A stretch of 64,000 nucleotides of DNA from Desulfurococcaceae archaeon (GTDB taxonomy: Archaea > Thermoproteota > Thermoprotei_A > Sulfolobales > Desulfurococcaceae): the NCBI GenBank assembly GCA_028275705.1, contig JAPWUD010000006.1, positions 1-64,000 of the forward strand, in the 5' to 3' direction. A program made the translations under genes and the position numbers. The notes under the pieces are model-generated. The model made no database searches, was not told where the DNA came from, and was given only the letters and a program-made list of their open reading frames with translations. Within the stretch, counting starts at the first letter, position 1. Each line of letters opens with the position of its first letter. Below are positions 52,323 through 61,041 of the stretch, piece by piece.

Positions 52323-52750
52323 CACGGTATGATGAGTGTTCAGGAGCTCCTAGCTTAGTATTATTCTCTTTTCCATATCCTTCATCAGCTAGGCTGGTGC
52401 TACTTGTGAATTTAGTCTCGTTATTAGCTCCTCTCTGCAACAAATTGTATATAATATCTGCTATAGATAGCTCCTACTTAGCGAAGCTAAGAACTTATGC
52501 ATTAAAAAATAGCCGTGGACACGTGTATGTCGTGAACATAACTAAAAAATTACCGAGGTTTTCTAGTTTTTCAATAAAGGAGGTTCTCAGATGGATTTCA
52601 AACTACATTTCAATACAGGCGGTGTTTTTTGCATATAGCATAAAGTTAGTTGGCCAGGTGGATATAGCGTTTTTCTTCGTGGGGATAAGAGATTTTATTC
52701 CATTGATGATATATATGAAGTTGCATGGGAAACAGATTGTGTGGTATTAA
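52319..52750 (+). CDS. N-terminal half of a split GT1/GT4 glycosyltransferase
   Basis: 143 codons that read like the N-terminal Rossmann domain of a GT-B enzyme: ARLVLLVNLVSLLAPLCNKL, DIAFFFVGIRDFIPLMIYMK. It ends at a TAA (52748-52750) just after GKQIVWY. The next gene, in the same frame with only five codons between, encodes the matching C-terminal domain. A one-base change of this codon would fuse both into a 398-residue enzyme of usual length. Confidence 0.7.
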   Translation: MTRYDECSGAPSLVLFSFPYPSSARLVLLVNLVSLLAPLCNKLYIISAIDSSYLAKLRTYALKNSRGHVYVVNITKKLPRFSSFSIKEVLRWISNYISIQAVFFAYSIKLVGQVDIAFFFVGIRDFIPLMIYMKLHGKQIVWY

Positions 52751-52765
52751 AAAGGTGCACTAAGA

Positions 52766-53518
52766 TTGTTTAGGATGAAAGTAGAGAATTATATGGAGAT
52801 TCTCGCTTCAATTCTAGCAGATATAATTGTCACAGAAGCTTTACTACCGCATTTTGAAACAAGACCTCGCGGTCTTTTCCCATATAAGTTGCATCCGGGG
52901 CTAAGATATATTAATCTTGATAGGTTCAAATTACTTAAAACTATTGACCAGCGGGAAAATGTTATAGGCTTTATTGGAAGACTCGAAGAAGATAAGGGAG
53001 TAATAGATTTTATTAAGATCTCTCAGCTTGTATCGTTAAAAACAAGAAAACATGGTTTGAACGCTCGTTTCTATATAGTGGGGTCAGGAAGACTCGACAA
53101 GGTGGTTAGAAGCATTACTGCTAGGATGAGCGACAAAGGCATGGACATTAAGTTCTACGGATTTATAGAAAATGATTTACTTCCAACACTCCTTAATGAA
53201 ACAAAGATCTTGATATTACCATATAAATCACCCGCTGAAGGGATCCCAACTGTGGTTTTAGAGGCGTTTGCATGTGGAGTCCCCGTTATTGCATATGATA
53301 CTGGGCTCATTAAATCTGTTGTAATAAATGAGTTAACAGGCTTTGTTGTTCCAATAAACAACTATAAGGCAATTGTTAATTTAGTTGTTCAATTGTTATC
53401 ACATCGGGAATTATTAATGAATATCTCAAGAATTCAGAGGAAATTTGCAGAGGAATTCTTAAGCTATGAAAAAGCTTTAGAGAGATATGAAGTATTGTTC
53501 ACAAGACTCTGGGGATAA
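52766..53518 (+). CDS. C-terminal half of a split GT1/GT4 glycosyltransferase
   Basis: 250 residues with NVIGFIGRLEEDKGVIDFIK, IVGSGRLDKVV, FYGFIENDLLPTLLNETKIL and SPAEGIPTVVLEAFACGVPV, the nucleotide-sugar half of GT4 enzymes. TTG 52766 is preceded by AAAGGTG (52751-52757), so it could start on its own; ATG 52775 is an alternative. Same frame as the previous gene; see that entry. Its end overlaps the next gene by 32 bp. Confidence 0.75.
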   Translation: MFRMKVENYMEILASILADIIVTEALLPHFETRPRGLFPYKLHPGLRYINLDRFKLLKTIDQRENVIGFIGRLEEDKGVIDFIKISQLVSLKTRKHGLNARFYIVGSGRLDKVVRSITARMSDKGMDIKFYGFIENDLLPTLLNETKILILPYKSPAEGIPTVVLEAFACGVPVIAYDTGLIKSVVINELTGFVVPINNYKAIVNLVVQLLSHRELLMNISRIQRKFAEEFLSYEKALERYEVLFTRLWG

Positions 53519-55304
53519 TGCGGCATGGGGTGGGGGCGCTATTAGTTTAAAATATTTAAAAGTACTTAAAATCGCAGTGATTCCCACGTTATGGTTTATT
53601 ATCCCACTACTCGCTCCCATATCTCAATACTACGTTCTCGCATATAATGATTCAACCATGACATACATAGTGCTTTCTCTAATCGTTACATCAATAATTG
53701 TGTTTTCTTATAGGAGTCGCATAATTAGCATGGATGGTAGACTAGAAGGTTTGGTTACCCATATAGTATTAACCTATAGCATTCTACTAATGCATACTAG
53801 CAGTTTTGCAGTTGGATTATATGGTGTCGATGTTTACAATGAATACCGCTATTCTTTAAATGTTTTAAAGTCAGGATTCTCTGCGTTATCAAGTGATCAA
53901 GCGACATCTAGTTTCGGTCCACTTGTCATTCCCGCAATTATTTCGATGATAACTTCTATTCGACTCGTAGATTTTTACCGGGCATTCCTACCATTACTTC
54001 TCGCCACGGTCAGCATACCATTAATTCTAGTCTATAGGAAAATGCTCGAGGACGATGCATTATTAAGGAGCTATAATATTCCGCAAGGAATGACATATCT
54101 CCTCCCACTTTTCATCGTTTTCACGACAACGTATATACATACGCTTCTCTCTGCACCTCGTCAAGGCTTGGCATTGTTGTTATATACATACATGTTGTAT
54201 TCGTTTCTTGAACTACATGAAAAGAAATCAATTAAATTTGTGTTTACGACTTCTCTTTTATCAGTAGCCCTTGTTCTATATCATTACTCTACATTTTTCT
54301 TGTATATAGCTTTCATACTTACATTAATCTTCGTTGAATTATTAATTCGCGTATTAGGAATTAAGCATGGCAAATCATACTTTGATGTATTCATGTTGAT
54401 TATATTCATTATCTCTATCATATTTGGATCGCTATGGTATGTATATACTCCAGTTGTAGCTGGAATCACGGCTAGTGTGAAATTTGCTATTAAAAGACTC
54501 CTTACACTCGAATCGATTCTAGAATATGCTAGCCCGATAATTCCAGTTAAACAATACTATATTGACATTAGATCTTTTATTAATTTGGCCATTAATGGAG
54601 TGCTTGTTCTTGGATATCTACATTATATGATATCAATGCTGAGACGAAAACACCACGATACCGCAGGAGAAGATCTATCATCGTATTTTTCACTCTTTAC
54701 AAGTAGTTTCATACTACTTGCTCTCACCCTGCTACTAAGTTCCTGGATAAGTAAATATGGTATTGGAAGGGCTTACATTCAATTCCTAATTACGGCTGTC
54801 CCACTAGTAGTATTAGCTATACCGTCGCAGATAAGTAACAAAATAAATACTACTATACTAGCAAAGTTTTTATTGACTACATTGATCATTTTTAGTCTAT
54901 TTAACTCAACATATTTGACTGAGGCTCTTCAGGGGGTTTATCAATCAAGTATTTATGACAGATTAGCATACATGCGTGGATATATGGGTGTATATACGCA
55001 AGACTTAGATGTTGTAAACTATATATTTATATACTCGCTAAACAGTCATGTTGTAATAACAGATTATTTTGGAGAAAATGTCTTCAAATTGCGAGGAGAG
55101 CTCTCCAACTTGACAACAATACATAATGAACTAAATGGAATATACTCTTACGGGCATGCCATTGTGATTTTAAGATACTACAACATTGCCTCGAAAATTA
55201 TATTTTCATATACAACTGGAATCATATCACTAAATGTGTACTTGAATAAATTAACGTCATTCAATCTAATATATAATAATGGAGCATGCGTGTTTGCCTT
55301 TTAA
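53487..55304 (+). CDS. Polytopic membrane protein, GT-C-like, of the glycan locus
   Basis: 605 residues with about 12-13 TM helices. After the early TMs an extracytoplasmic loop reads GLYGVDVYNEYRYSLNVLKS; an acidic D-x-x-x-E pattern there resembles GT-C transferases. The end is a ~110-residue soluble part. It could be a lipid-linked sugar transferase or a polymerase. No flippase of Wzx type was found in the window. The ATG lies within the previous gene (32-bp overlap). Confidence 0.6.
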   Translation: MKYCSQDSGDNAAWGGGAISLKYLKVLKIAVIPTLWFIIPLLAPISQYYVLAYNDSTMTYIVLSLIVTSIIVFSYRSRIISMDGRLEGLVTHIVLTYSILLMHTSSFAVGLYGVDVYNEYRYSLNVLKSGFSALSSDQATSSFGPLVIPAIISMITSIRLVDFYRAFLPLLLATVSIPLILVYRKMLEDDALLRSYNIPQGMTYLLPLFIVFTTTYIHTLLSAPRQGLALLLYTYMLYSFLELHEKKSIKFVFTTSLLSVALVLYHYSTFFLYIAFILTLIFVELLIRVLGIKHGKSYFDVFMLIIFIISIIFGSLWYVYTPVVAGITASVKFAIKRLLTLESILEYASPIIPVKQYYIDIRSFINLAINGVLVLGYLHYMISMLRRKHHDTAGEDLSSYFSLFTSSFILLALTLLLSSWISKYGIGRAYIQFLITAVPLVVLAIPSQISNKINTTILAKFLLTTLIIFSLFNSTYLTEALQGVYQSSIYDRLAYMRGYMGVYTQDLDVVNYIFIYSLNSHVVITDYFGENVFKLRGELSNLTTIHNELNGIYSYGHAIVILRYYNIASKIIFSYTTGIISLNVYLNKLTSFNLIYNNGACVFAF

Positions 55305-56982
55305 TATTTCCAAGTGGGCAGATCAAATGAGTGCTAGAAACAATCCTGATACAAACAGATATGTTAATCATTCCCTTAGAGTATGTATTATTACGCCTTA
55401 TGTATTTGTTGCTAATGAAATCGCTAAACGCCTTGATTCCAAGGGCTTCTCCACACTGGTTATTACTGTGACTCCCTCGAAGCTATATAAACACTGTTCT
55501 AACTACCTCACAAGACCTGATAGAAATAACACAGTTGTTTTTCTAAGCGGCATCCGTACTTTATTTACATCTGTTATTACCGTGTTTCGCTTCAGGCCTA
55601 ATATAATACAGCTTTATACCGGAGGCGGTCGACTAGGATTTGCCCTGTATCTCGTAGTTTTCTTAAGTAAGTTGTTGTTTGGTGCCAGGGTTGTTAGTTT
55701 TATAATGGAGCCCGTTCCGAGAATGGGGATAAGGAATCGTAGATTGGCGTGGCTTGAGACCAGGCTTGAGATTCTATTATCCTCAGTCGTCATCACTGAT
55801 ACAGAAAGGTTGAAGCGCCTGATAATAGGTGTCCACAAGATGCCTCCTAGTAGGGTCTTTGCATTTACAAATGAGTGGGATGCACCATGTTTCGCAATAC
55901 CGCAGAGTGGTGAGAAGGAAGAGGAGGATTGGATTCTCTTCTTCGGCAACGTCGAGGATTATAAAGGCTTGGAATACTTGATCCTAGCTGAACCATTAAT
56001 TACTAGTGAAATTCCACGAGCTAAAATAGTCATCGCCGGCAGAGGGCAGGAGAAGTATTATCATCTTATTAGGAACAAGGACAATTTCCTCCTGCTAAAT
56101 AAATTTGTCGACTACGATGAGGGCTCGGTCTTAATTAAGAAATCAAAAATCATAGTCTTGCCCTATAAAACGGGAACAGTGAGTGGTGTAATCCCAATAG
56201 CATACGCCTTCAAGAAGCCCATAGTTGCTACTAGAGTCGGGTGCTTTGACGAAGTAATAAAGCATGGTGAAACAGGAGTTCTTGTGGAACCCCATAATCC
56301 CACAGAGCTTGCGAGGGCACTCGTTTACCTCTTAAAAGATGATGAACTACGTAGGAAACTAGGCGAAAAAGGTTTTGAGAAATTAAAGAGGGAATTCTCC
56401 TGGGATGTGTTTGTATCTAAATTAATGGTCATCTACCAGAAGTTGATTTCACGACGTAACCGGCAGAGTGATCCAAAGACAAAGATGTTGATAAAGCGTG
56501 CCACGATCCTCGATCTCCATAAGATATATTCGTTCTATGAGAAAATAAGCCTCGATGCAACCACGAGTTTTTTCTACAGAAGGGTTTTGCCGAGAAGTAT
56601 CACATCACGTATCTATTTTATTACTCGCATCGCTTTAAATATACTCTTTAAGAAGGAGATATTTGCTATGTTGCTAAATAATGGAAGCATTATAGGGCTC
56701 TCGCATATTTTGGTATCGAGGAATAAGAAATATGGAGAAGAAGGGATTGTCCTATTGAAGGAGCACCAAGGGAAGGGGCTTAGCACGTTACTGGCATTCT
56801 ACACTCTTAGAGAGGCTAGAAGAGAGGGGGTGAAGGCTCTATGGGCCATTATAGATGTAGACAACTACCCTTCCATAAAATTACATCAAAAACTAGGATT
56901 CCGCATAATTAAGGTTATGCCGAAAGCAGCTTCTAGACATGGTCGTCCCGTAGACATGTACCTGTTAATAAAGACCCTTTAA
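55279..56982 (+). CDS. Glycosyltransferase fused to a GNAT N-acetyltransferase
   Basis: 567 residues in two parts. About 30-385 is a GT4-type enzyme: VCIITPYVFVANEIAKRLDS, WILFFGNVEDYKGLEYLI, VSGVIPIAYAFKKPIVATRV, LVEPHNPTELARALVYLL. About 395-567 is a GNAT domain: LIKRATILDLHKIYSFYEKI, EEGIVLLKEHQGKGLSTLL with the acetyl-CoA loop QGKGLS (497-502), and DNYPSIKLHQKLGFRIIKV. The acetyltransferase may N-acetylate an amino sugar (for example perosamine) made by the next two genes. Starts ATG 55279 or ATG 55327. Confidence 0.85.
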   Translation: MEHACLPFNISKWADQMSARNNPDTNRYVNHSLRVCIITPYVFVANEIAKRLDSKGFSTLVITVTPSKLYKHCSNYLTRPDRNNTVVFLSGIRTLFTSVITVFRFRPNIIQLYTGGGRLGFALYLVVFLSKLLFGARVVSFIMEPVPRMGIRNRRLAWLETRLEILLSSVVITDTERLKRLIIGVHKMPPSRVFAFTNEWDAPCFAIPQSGEKEEEDWILFFGNVEDYKGLEYLILAEPLITSEIPRAKIVIAGRGQEKYYHLIRNKDNFLLLNKFVDYDEGSVLIKKSKIIVLPYKTGTVSGVIPIAYAFKKPIVATRVGCFDEVIKHGETGVLVEPHNPTELARALVYLLKDDELRRKLGEKGFEKLKREFSWDVFVSKLMVIYQKLISRRNRQSDPKTKMLIKRATILDLHKIYSFYEKISLDATTSFFYRRVLPRSITSRIYFITRIALNILFKKEIFAMLLNNGSIIGLSHILVSRNKKYGEEGIVLLKEHQGKGLSTLLAFYTLREARREGVKALWAIIDVDNYPSIKLHQKLGFRIIKVMPKAASRHGRPVDMYLLIKTL

Positions 56983-57066
56983 GTTGTCTTTCTTCATAAA
57001 AACACTCATATATGCTACCAGAATTATTGTATATTGAATTATTGAAAGGTTGAGAGGTTGCTCGAG

Positions 57067-58128
57067 ATGGGGAAGAGGGCTCTGATTACGGGTATAACTG
57101 GGCAGGACGGTGCGTATCTTGCTAAGTTTTTACTGGATAAGGGGTATGAGGTGTATGGTACTTACCGGAGGCTTAGTACTCCTAACTTCTGGCGCTTGGA
57201 ATATCTTGGTGTTTACCATAAGGTGTATCTCATCCCAGCAGACCTCACCGATATGTCCTCTATTATAGAGGCGTTGAAGATATCCGAGCCCGACGAGGTA
57301 TATCATCTTGCGGCTCAGAGCTTTGTTGAGGCCAGCTTTGAAACTCCCGTGGCAACGGGTGATGTAACGGGTCTTTCTACTACGAGAATTCTAGAAGCTA
57401 TCCGCCTTGTGTACCCTGAGACAAAGTTTTATAACGCGGCGACCAGTGAGATTTTCGGTAAGACAGGGATACTTAACGGTGGAAGACCTCTTAATGAAAA
57501 CGACCCCTTCATGCCCATGAGTCCATATGCTACCGCTAAGCTCTATGGTTTCTGGATAACAAGGATATACCGCGAGGCGTACGGGATCTTCGCTGTTAAC
57601 GGGATACTCTTCAACCACGAGTCGCCTCTCCGTGGACTAGAATTCGTAACTAGGAAGATATCTAATGAAGTAGCCAAGATTTACCTTGGACTCAGCAAGG
57701 AGCTAAGACTTGGGAACCTCGATGCGAAGAGGGATTGGGGATATGCACCAGAATACGTGGAGGCGATGTGGCTCATGCTCCAACAGAAAGAGCCGGACGA
57801 CTACGTCATAGCAACAGGTGAAGCCCACAGTGTGAGGGAATTCGTTGAAAAAGCCTTCGGGCTCATGGGTTTAGACTGGCAGAAATACGTTAAAGTTGAT
57901 AAGAGGTTCTTTAGACCCCTAGACGTCCCATGCTTAGTTGGCGATTACTCAAAGGCTAAGCACAAGCTCGGCTGGGAGCCAAGAACAAAGTTTGACAAAC
58001 TAGTTGAAGTAATGGTTAATGAAGACGTTAGTCGCTGGGAGAGATGGCTCAAGGGAGAAAGGTTCCCGTGGGATGCACCTAATTACCCGAGTGAAAGCAA
58101 TGTTCTTACAAGAGCTTTGAGGATGTAG
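57067..58128 (+). CDS. gmd: GDP-mannose 4,6-dehydratase
   Basis: Converts GDP-mannose to GDP-4-keto-6-deoxymannose. From ATG 57067: RALITGITGQDGAYLAKFLL (NADP-binding GxxGxxG), VYGTYRR, VYHLAAQSFVEASFETPV, NAATSEIFG, SPYATAKLYGF (YxxxK with Thr in place of the usual Ser-Tyr spacing residues), and FNHESPLRG, a GMD signature. 353 residues, usual length. GAGAGGTTG precedes the start. The base composition is closer to the core genome than in the genes before it. Confidence 0.93.
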   Translation: MGKRALITGITGQDGAYLAKFLLDKGYEVYGTYRRLSTPNFWRLEYLGVYHKVYLIPADLTDMSSIIEALKISEPDEVYHLAAQSFVEASFETPVATGDVTGLSTTRILEAIRLVYPETKFYNAATSEIFGKTGILNGGRPLNENDPFMPMSPYATAKLYGFWITRIYREAYGIFAVNGILFNHESPLRGLEFVTRKISNEVAKIYLGLSKELRLGNLDAKRDWGYAPEYVEAMWLMLQQKEPDDYVIATGEAHSVREFVEKAFGLMGLDWQKYVKVDKRFFRPLDVPCLVGDYSKAKHKLGWEPRTKFDKLVEVMVNEDVSRWERWLKGERFPWDAPNYPSESNVLTRALRM

Positions 58129-58129
58129 A

Positions 58130-59254
58130 ATGATGTATAGATACCCTGTTGCGGAACCGGATCTAGGGGAGGAGGAGCTTAGAAACGTTATTGAGGCTGT
58201 TAAGAGTGGCTGGATTAGCAGTAAGGGGAAATTCATCGAGGATTTTGAGCGTGCATTTGCAAACTACATAGGCGTAAAGTATGGTATAGCTACATCAAAT
58301 GGTACAACGGCACTCCACCTTGCATTAGTAGCCCTAGGTATAGGGTCTGGAGATGAAGTCATAGTGCCAGACATAACTTTTGCGGCCACTATCAACGCCG
58401 TATTGTATACTGGGGCAAAACCGGTGATTGTGGATATACACCCCGAGTATTGGTGTATGGATCCAGATAAGGTTGAAAAAGCTATTACTTCTAGAACAAA
58501 GGCTATTATACCAGTACACTTATATGGTCACCCATGTGACATGGATCCAATAATGGAGATAGCATCGAAACATAGTCTGTATGTAATTGAAGACGTGGCA
58601 GAAGCACATGGAGCTGAATACAAGGGTAAAAAGGCTGGCTCTTTTGGACATGTCTCTTGTTTTAGCTTCTATGGAAACAAAATAATAACAACCGGTGAAG
58701 GGGGAATGGTGTTAACAAATGACTGTGAGCTCGCGGAGAGAATGAGGATGCTGAGAGATCATGGAATGAACCCTAAGAAGAGATACTGGCACGAAGTAAT
58801 AGGCTTTAACTACAGAATGACAAACCTTCAGGCCGCTATTGGATTGGCACAATTGAATAAGATCGACAGATTTATAGAGAAAAAGAGGAGAATTGCTAAG
58901 ATCTATGCTGAGGAGTTGTCAGGTATACCTGGTATTACTCTACACCCAGAGATGCCTTGGGCTAAAAACGTTTACTGGTTATACTCCATATTAATAGACT
59001 CTAGCAAGGCAGCAATCACCAGGGATGAGCTCTCCGAGAAACTTGAAAAAGAAGGTATTGAGACAAGGAAATTCTTTTACCCGCTACATGAAATGCCCAT
59101 ATACGCGAAGTATAGTGTTTACTCTTATCCAGTAGCGACCACTATCTCAAGGCAAGGACTAAATCTACCCTCGAGTACAAAGCTCACGGAAGAAGATGTC
59201 AAGTTCATCGCACGGAAGATCAAGGAAAGCATTTTATCATGGAAAACCCTCTAG
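58130..59254 (+). CDS. DegT/DnrJ-family aminotransferase, GDP-perosamine synthase-like
   Basis: PLP aminotransferase of the sugar-aminotransferase family, 374 residues: AEPDLGEEELRNVIEAVKSG, GVKYGIATSNGTTALHLALV, PDITFAATINAVLYTGAKPV, PVHLYGHPCDMDPI, VIEDVAEAHGAEYKGKKAGS, and the PLP lysine in SFYGNKIITTGEGGM. As it directly follows gmd (1 bp), it probably aminates GDP-4-keto-6-deoxymannose to GDP-perosamine. Substrate assignment is from gene order and overall similarity. Confidence 0.88.
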   Translation: MMYRYPVAEPDLGEEELRNVIEAVKSGWISSKGKFIEDFERAFANYIGVKYGIATSNGTTALHLALVALGIGSGDEVIVPDITFAATINAVLYTGAKPVIVDIHPEYWCMDPDKVEKAITSRTKAIIPVHLYGHPCDMDPIMEIASKHSLYVIEDVAEAHGAEYKGKKAGSFGHVSCFSFYGNKIITTGEGGMVLTNDCELAERMRMLRDHGMNPKKRYWHEVIGFNYRMTNLQAAIGLAQLNKIDRFIEKKRRIAKIYAEELSGIPGITLHPEMPWAKNVYWLYSILIDSSKAAITRDELSEKLEKEGIETRKFFYPLHEMPIYAKYSVYSYPVATTISRQGLNLPSSTKLTEEDVKFIARKIKESILSWKTL

Positions 59255-59725
59255 GAGTTCATTCAATGCTTACTGAACTTAAAAGACGTTGTCTTTAAGC
59301 TACTTATTCGAGGGTTAGATGTTACTATTAGCCAAGTATGTATTTTCGAAAATAGGCTTCAAGACCAAGCTCTATGTAAAATTGGTGGCTGTGTAAGTGA
59401 AATTTCTCCAGAAGTTTTCGCTTTTCTAATAAGCTCGTTCTGCGTGGATTAGTTAAAAGTACCAAGTGTTTAAATAGTAAAATTCCTTTAAACGATGTAG
59501 CTGTAGATAAGCTTAACGATGTACTTTTAATCCAATAAAATTCCCTTCAAGTTTTTTACTGGAGATATGATGAAACCCGTAATTCCTGGATTAAACAAGA
59601 TATTCGCTTTAGAAAAATGCATGGGTCTATAATCGCAATATTTAAATATGGCGAATGTGGAGTAATTCACGAATAGCTCCCTAATTGTTTCTGCAGCGTT
59701 GGTTTGTAAAAATGTTTTTCAAGGA
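59255..59725 (+). other. 471-bp AT-rich stretch without an intact gene
   Basis: No frame gives a convincing protein. A short stretch around 59393-59448 reads SEISPEVFAFLISSFCVD before a stop and could be the degraded N-terminus of the nucleotidyltransferase pseudogene that follows, but similarity cannot be shown by eye. A 9-base repeat, AACGATGTA, occurs at 59493-59501 and 59515-59523. Confidence 0.4.
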
Positions 59726-60376
59726 ATGCTAAGGCTATGTACGTGGAAGTTTAAGAAGCCCTTTGAACACGTCTCTGTAGATCTAGACATACTTATTAGA
59801 GTTGTGGATGTTCCTAGACTGTTAGAGCCCTGGTTTCCAGGGGTTTTAGAGCTGTTGTCTGGGAGCCGTACACAGTCACCCTTAGTAGGGGTGGGTTTAT
59901 AGTTGACCTCTACACGCACCCCCTCCTTCGCATGGGTTGTCTACATGGATGGTGGGAGGCTCTTAGATTGCTGTGTTGAGGAGGTTGATGTTGGAGGTTT
60001 AGGCGTGAAGGCTCTGAGTAGAGAGGCTGAGGTAGCTGTTGCTGCTGCACACGCTGTTTACAAGGAGCACATGGTTCTACTAATGGACTGTCTAGTGGCG
60101 TGGAGTTGGCTCAATAAGGGAGCTTGGGATATAGCCGTAGAACACCGCGTAGAGGAGTCCCTGGAGACGCTACTAGAGACATGTAGCCTCATTAAGAACA
60201 ACCTTGTAGAAGCACCATGTAGGATTAAGCCAAGTATATTGCTCAGAGCATACATGGGTAAACTAGTAAACGACCCACGGCTCCGGGGGACACTACTAAA
60301 CATAGCCAAGTACTTTGCATCGAGGCGTGACATAGGGGAGAAAATAGTCTCTAGAATAACGAGGAAGAGCTACTAG
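59726..60376 (+). pseudogene. Frameshifted NTP_transf_5-like nucleotidyltransferase
   Basis: Three reading-frame segments join into one protein. The first reads WKFKKPFEHVSVDLDILIRV (DxD motif) in the frame of 59726. Near a GGGG run (59840-59843) it moves to the next frame, RGFRAVVWEPYTVTLSRGGF, IVDLYTHP. At a CCCCC run (59919-59923) it returns to the first frame, SFAWVVYMDGGRLLDCC, and continues to TAG 60376. In the first frame alone a TAG at 59900-59902 separates the parts. The C-terminal helical part (about 130 residues) looks intact. N-terminal truncation is also likely. Confidence 0.7.
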
Positions 60377-60715
60377 TAAATACTCGAGCACCATTAAACC
60401 CCTAAATACATAAAGCCTCCCTGGATCCAGACACTAGATACAGCCCCTATCCTCCCCCTGCCGATACACTCTCCGAGAGTTAGCTATCTAAATTAAGCGT
60501 TGAAGCTGATGAGTGTACCCACCCTCCACCAGTACCTCCTTGATATATTGCTCCTCGACTAGGGGGTTTGCACGTGTGTGTAGCATGGTGGAATGAGGAA
60601 AAGGGGTTTGTGTATAGCGTGGTTGAGTCACGCAACTTGAAGGCACGTGTCAATGCCTGGTCTATGGTGGAGAGCTAGTTTCCAATTGTTTTAGTGTGGA
60701 AAGGGAAAGTGTTAA

Positions 60716-60732
60716 ACATGTATTATACATGT
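60716..60732. repeat. 17-bp perfect palindrome
   Basis: ACATGTATTATACATGT is a perfect palindrome around T60724, and ACATGTATTA is also repeated directly (60716-60725, 60728-60737 in part). It lies 70 bp before the tandem repeat array. A protein-binding site is possible but unsupported. Confidence 0.5.
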
Positions 60733-60801
60733 ATTAGGAAAGCCTGAGACACTCCCCCGCAGTGTTGACCAAGCGGTTGCAGTAATTGAGTTATCGCTCT
60801 T

Positions 60802-61041
60802 CATTACGTTGTTCATGACGATGTTCATTATGTTGTTTATGACATTGTCCATGAGTTTTCACATGAGGAACTTCATGAATTTTCTCATATGTTTTCTCAT
60901 GGGTTTTCTCATGGCAATTTTCATTACGTTTCCCATGACTTTTCTCATAACTTTTCTCATTATGTTTTTCATGAATTTTCTCATGGGTTTTCCCATGATG
61001 ATTCTCATGACGATTTTCATGAGTTGTCTCATGGGGTTGTT
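60802..61041. repeat. 12-bp tandem repeat array, 20 units
   Basis: Twenty consecutive units of exactly 12 bp with no indel, each beginning CAT (one TAT) and mostly of the form CATGRNTTTTCT. Examples are CATGGGTTTTCT, CATGAATTTTCT and CATGACTTTTCT. Units have diverged by substitution but keep phase. Two plus-strand frames (H-x-F-S and M-x-F-L repeats) and two minus-strand frames (M-R-K-x and H-E-K-x repeats) are open through most of the array. It could be a coding repeat, a minisatellite, or a binding-site array. Confidence 0.85.

Noticed and set aside
60562-60678. Selenocysteine or pyrrolysine recoding in the 59-61 kb region
   Set aside because: Stops vary (TAG, TGA, TAA) and there are frameshifts and truncations, so decay is the simpler reading.
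60802-61041. CRISPR array
   Set aside because: Units are 12 bp and contiguous, with no spacers and no cas genes nearby.
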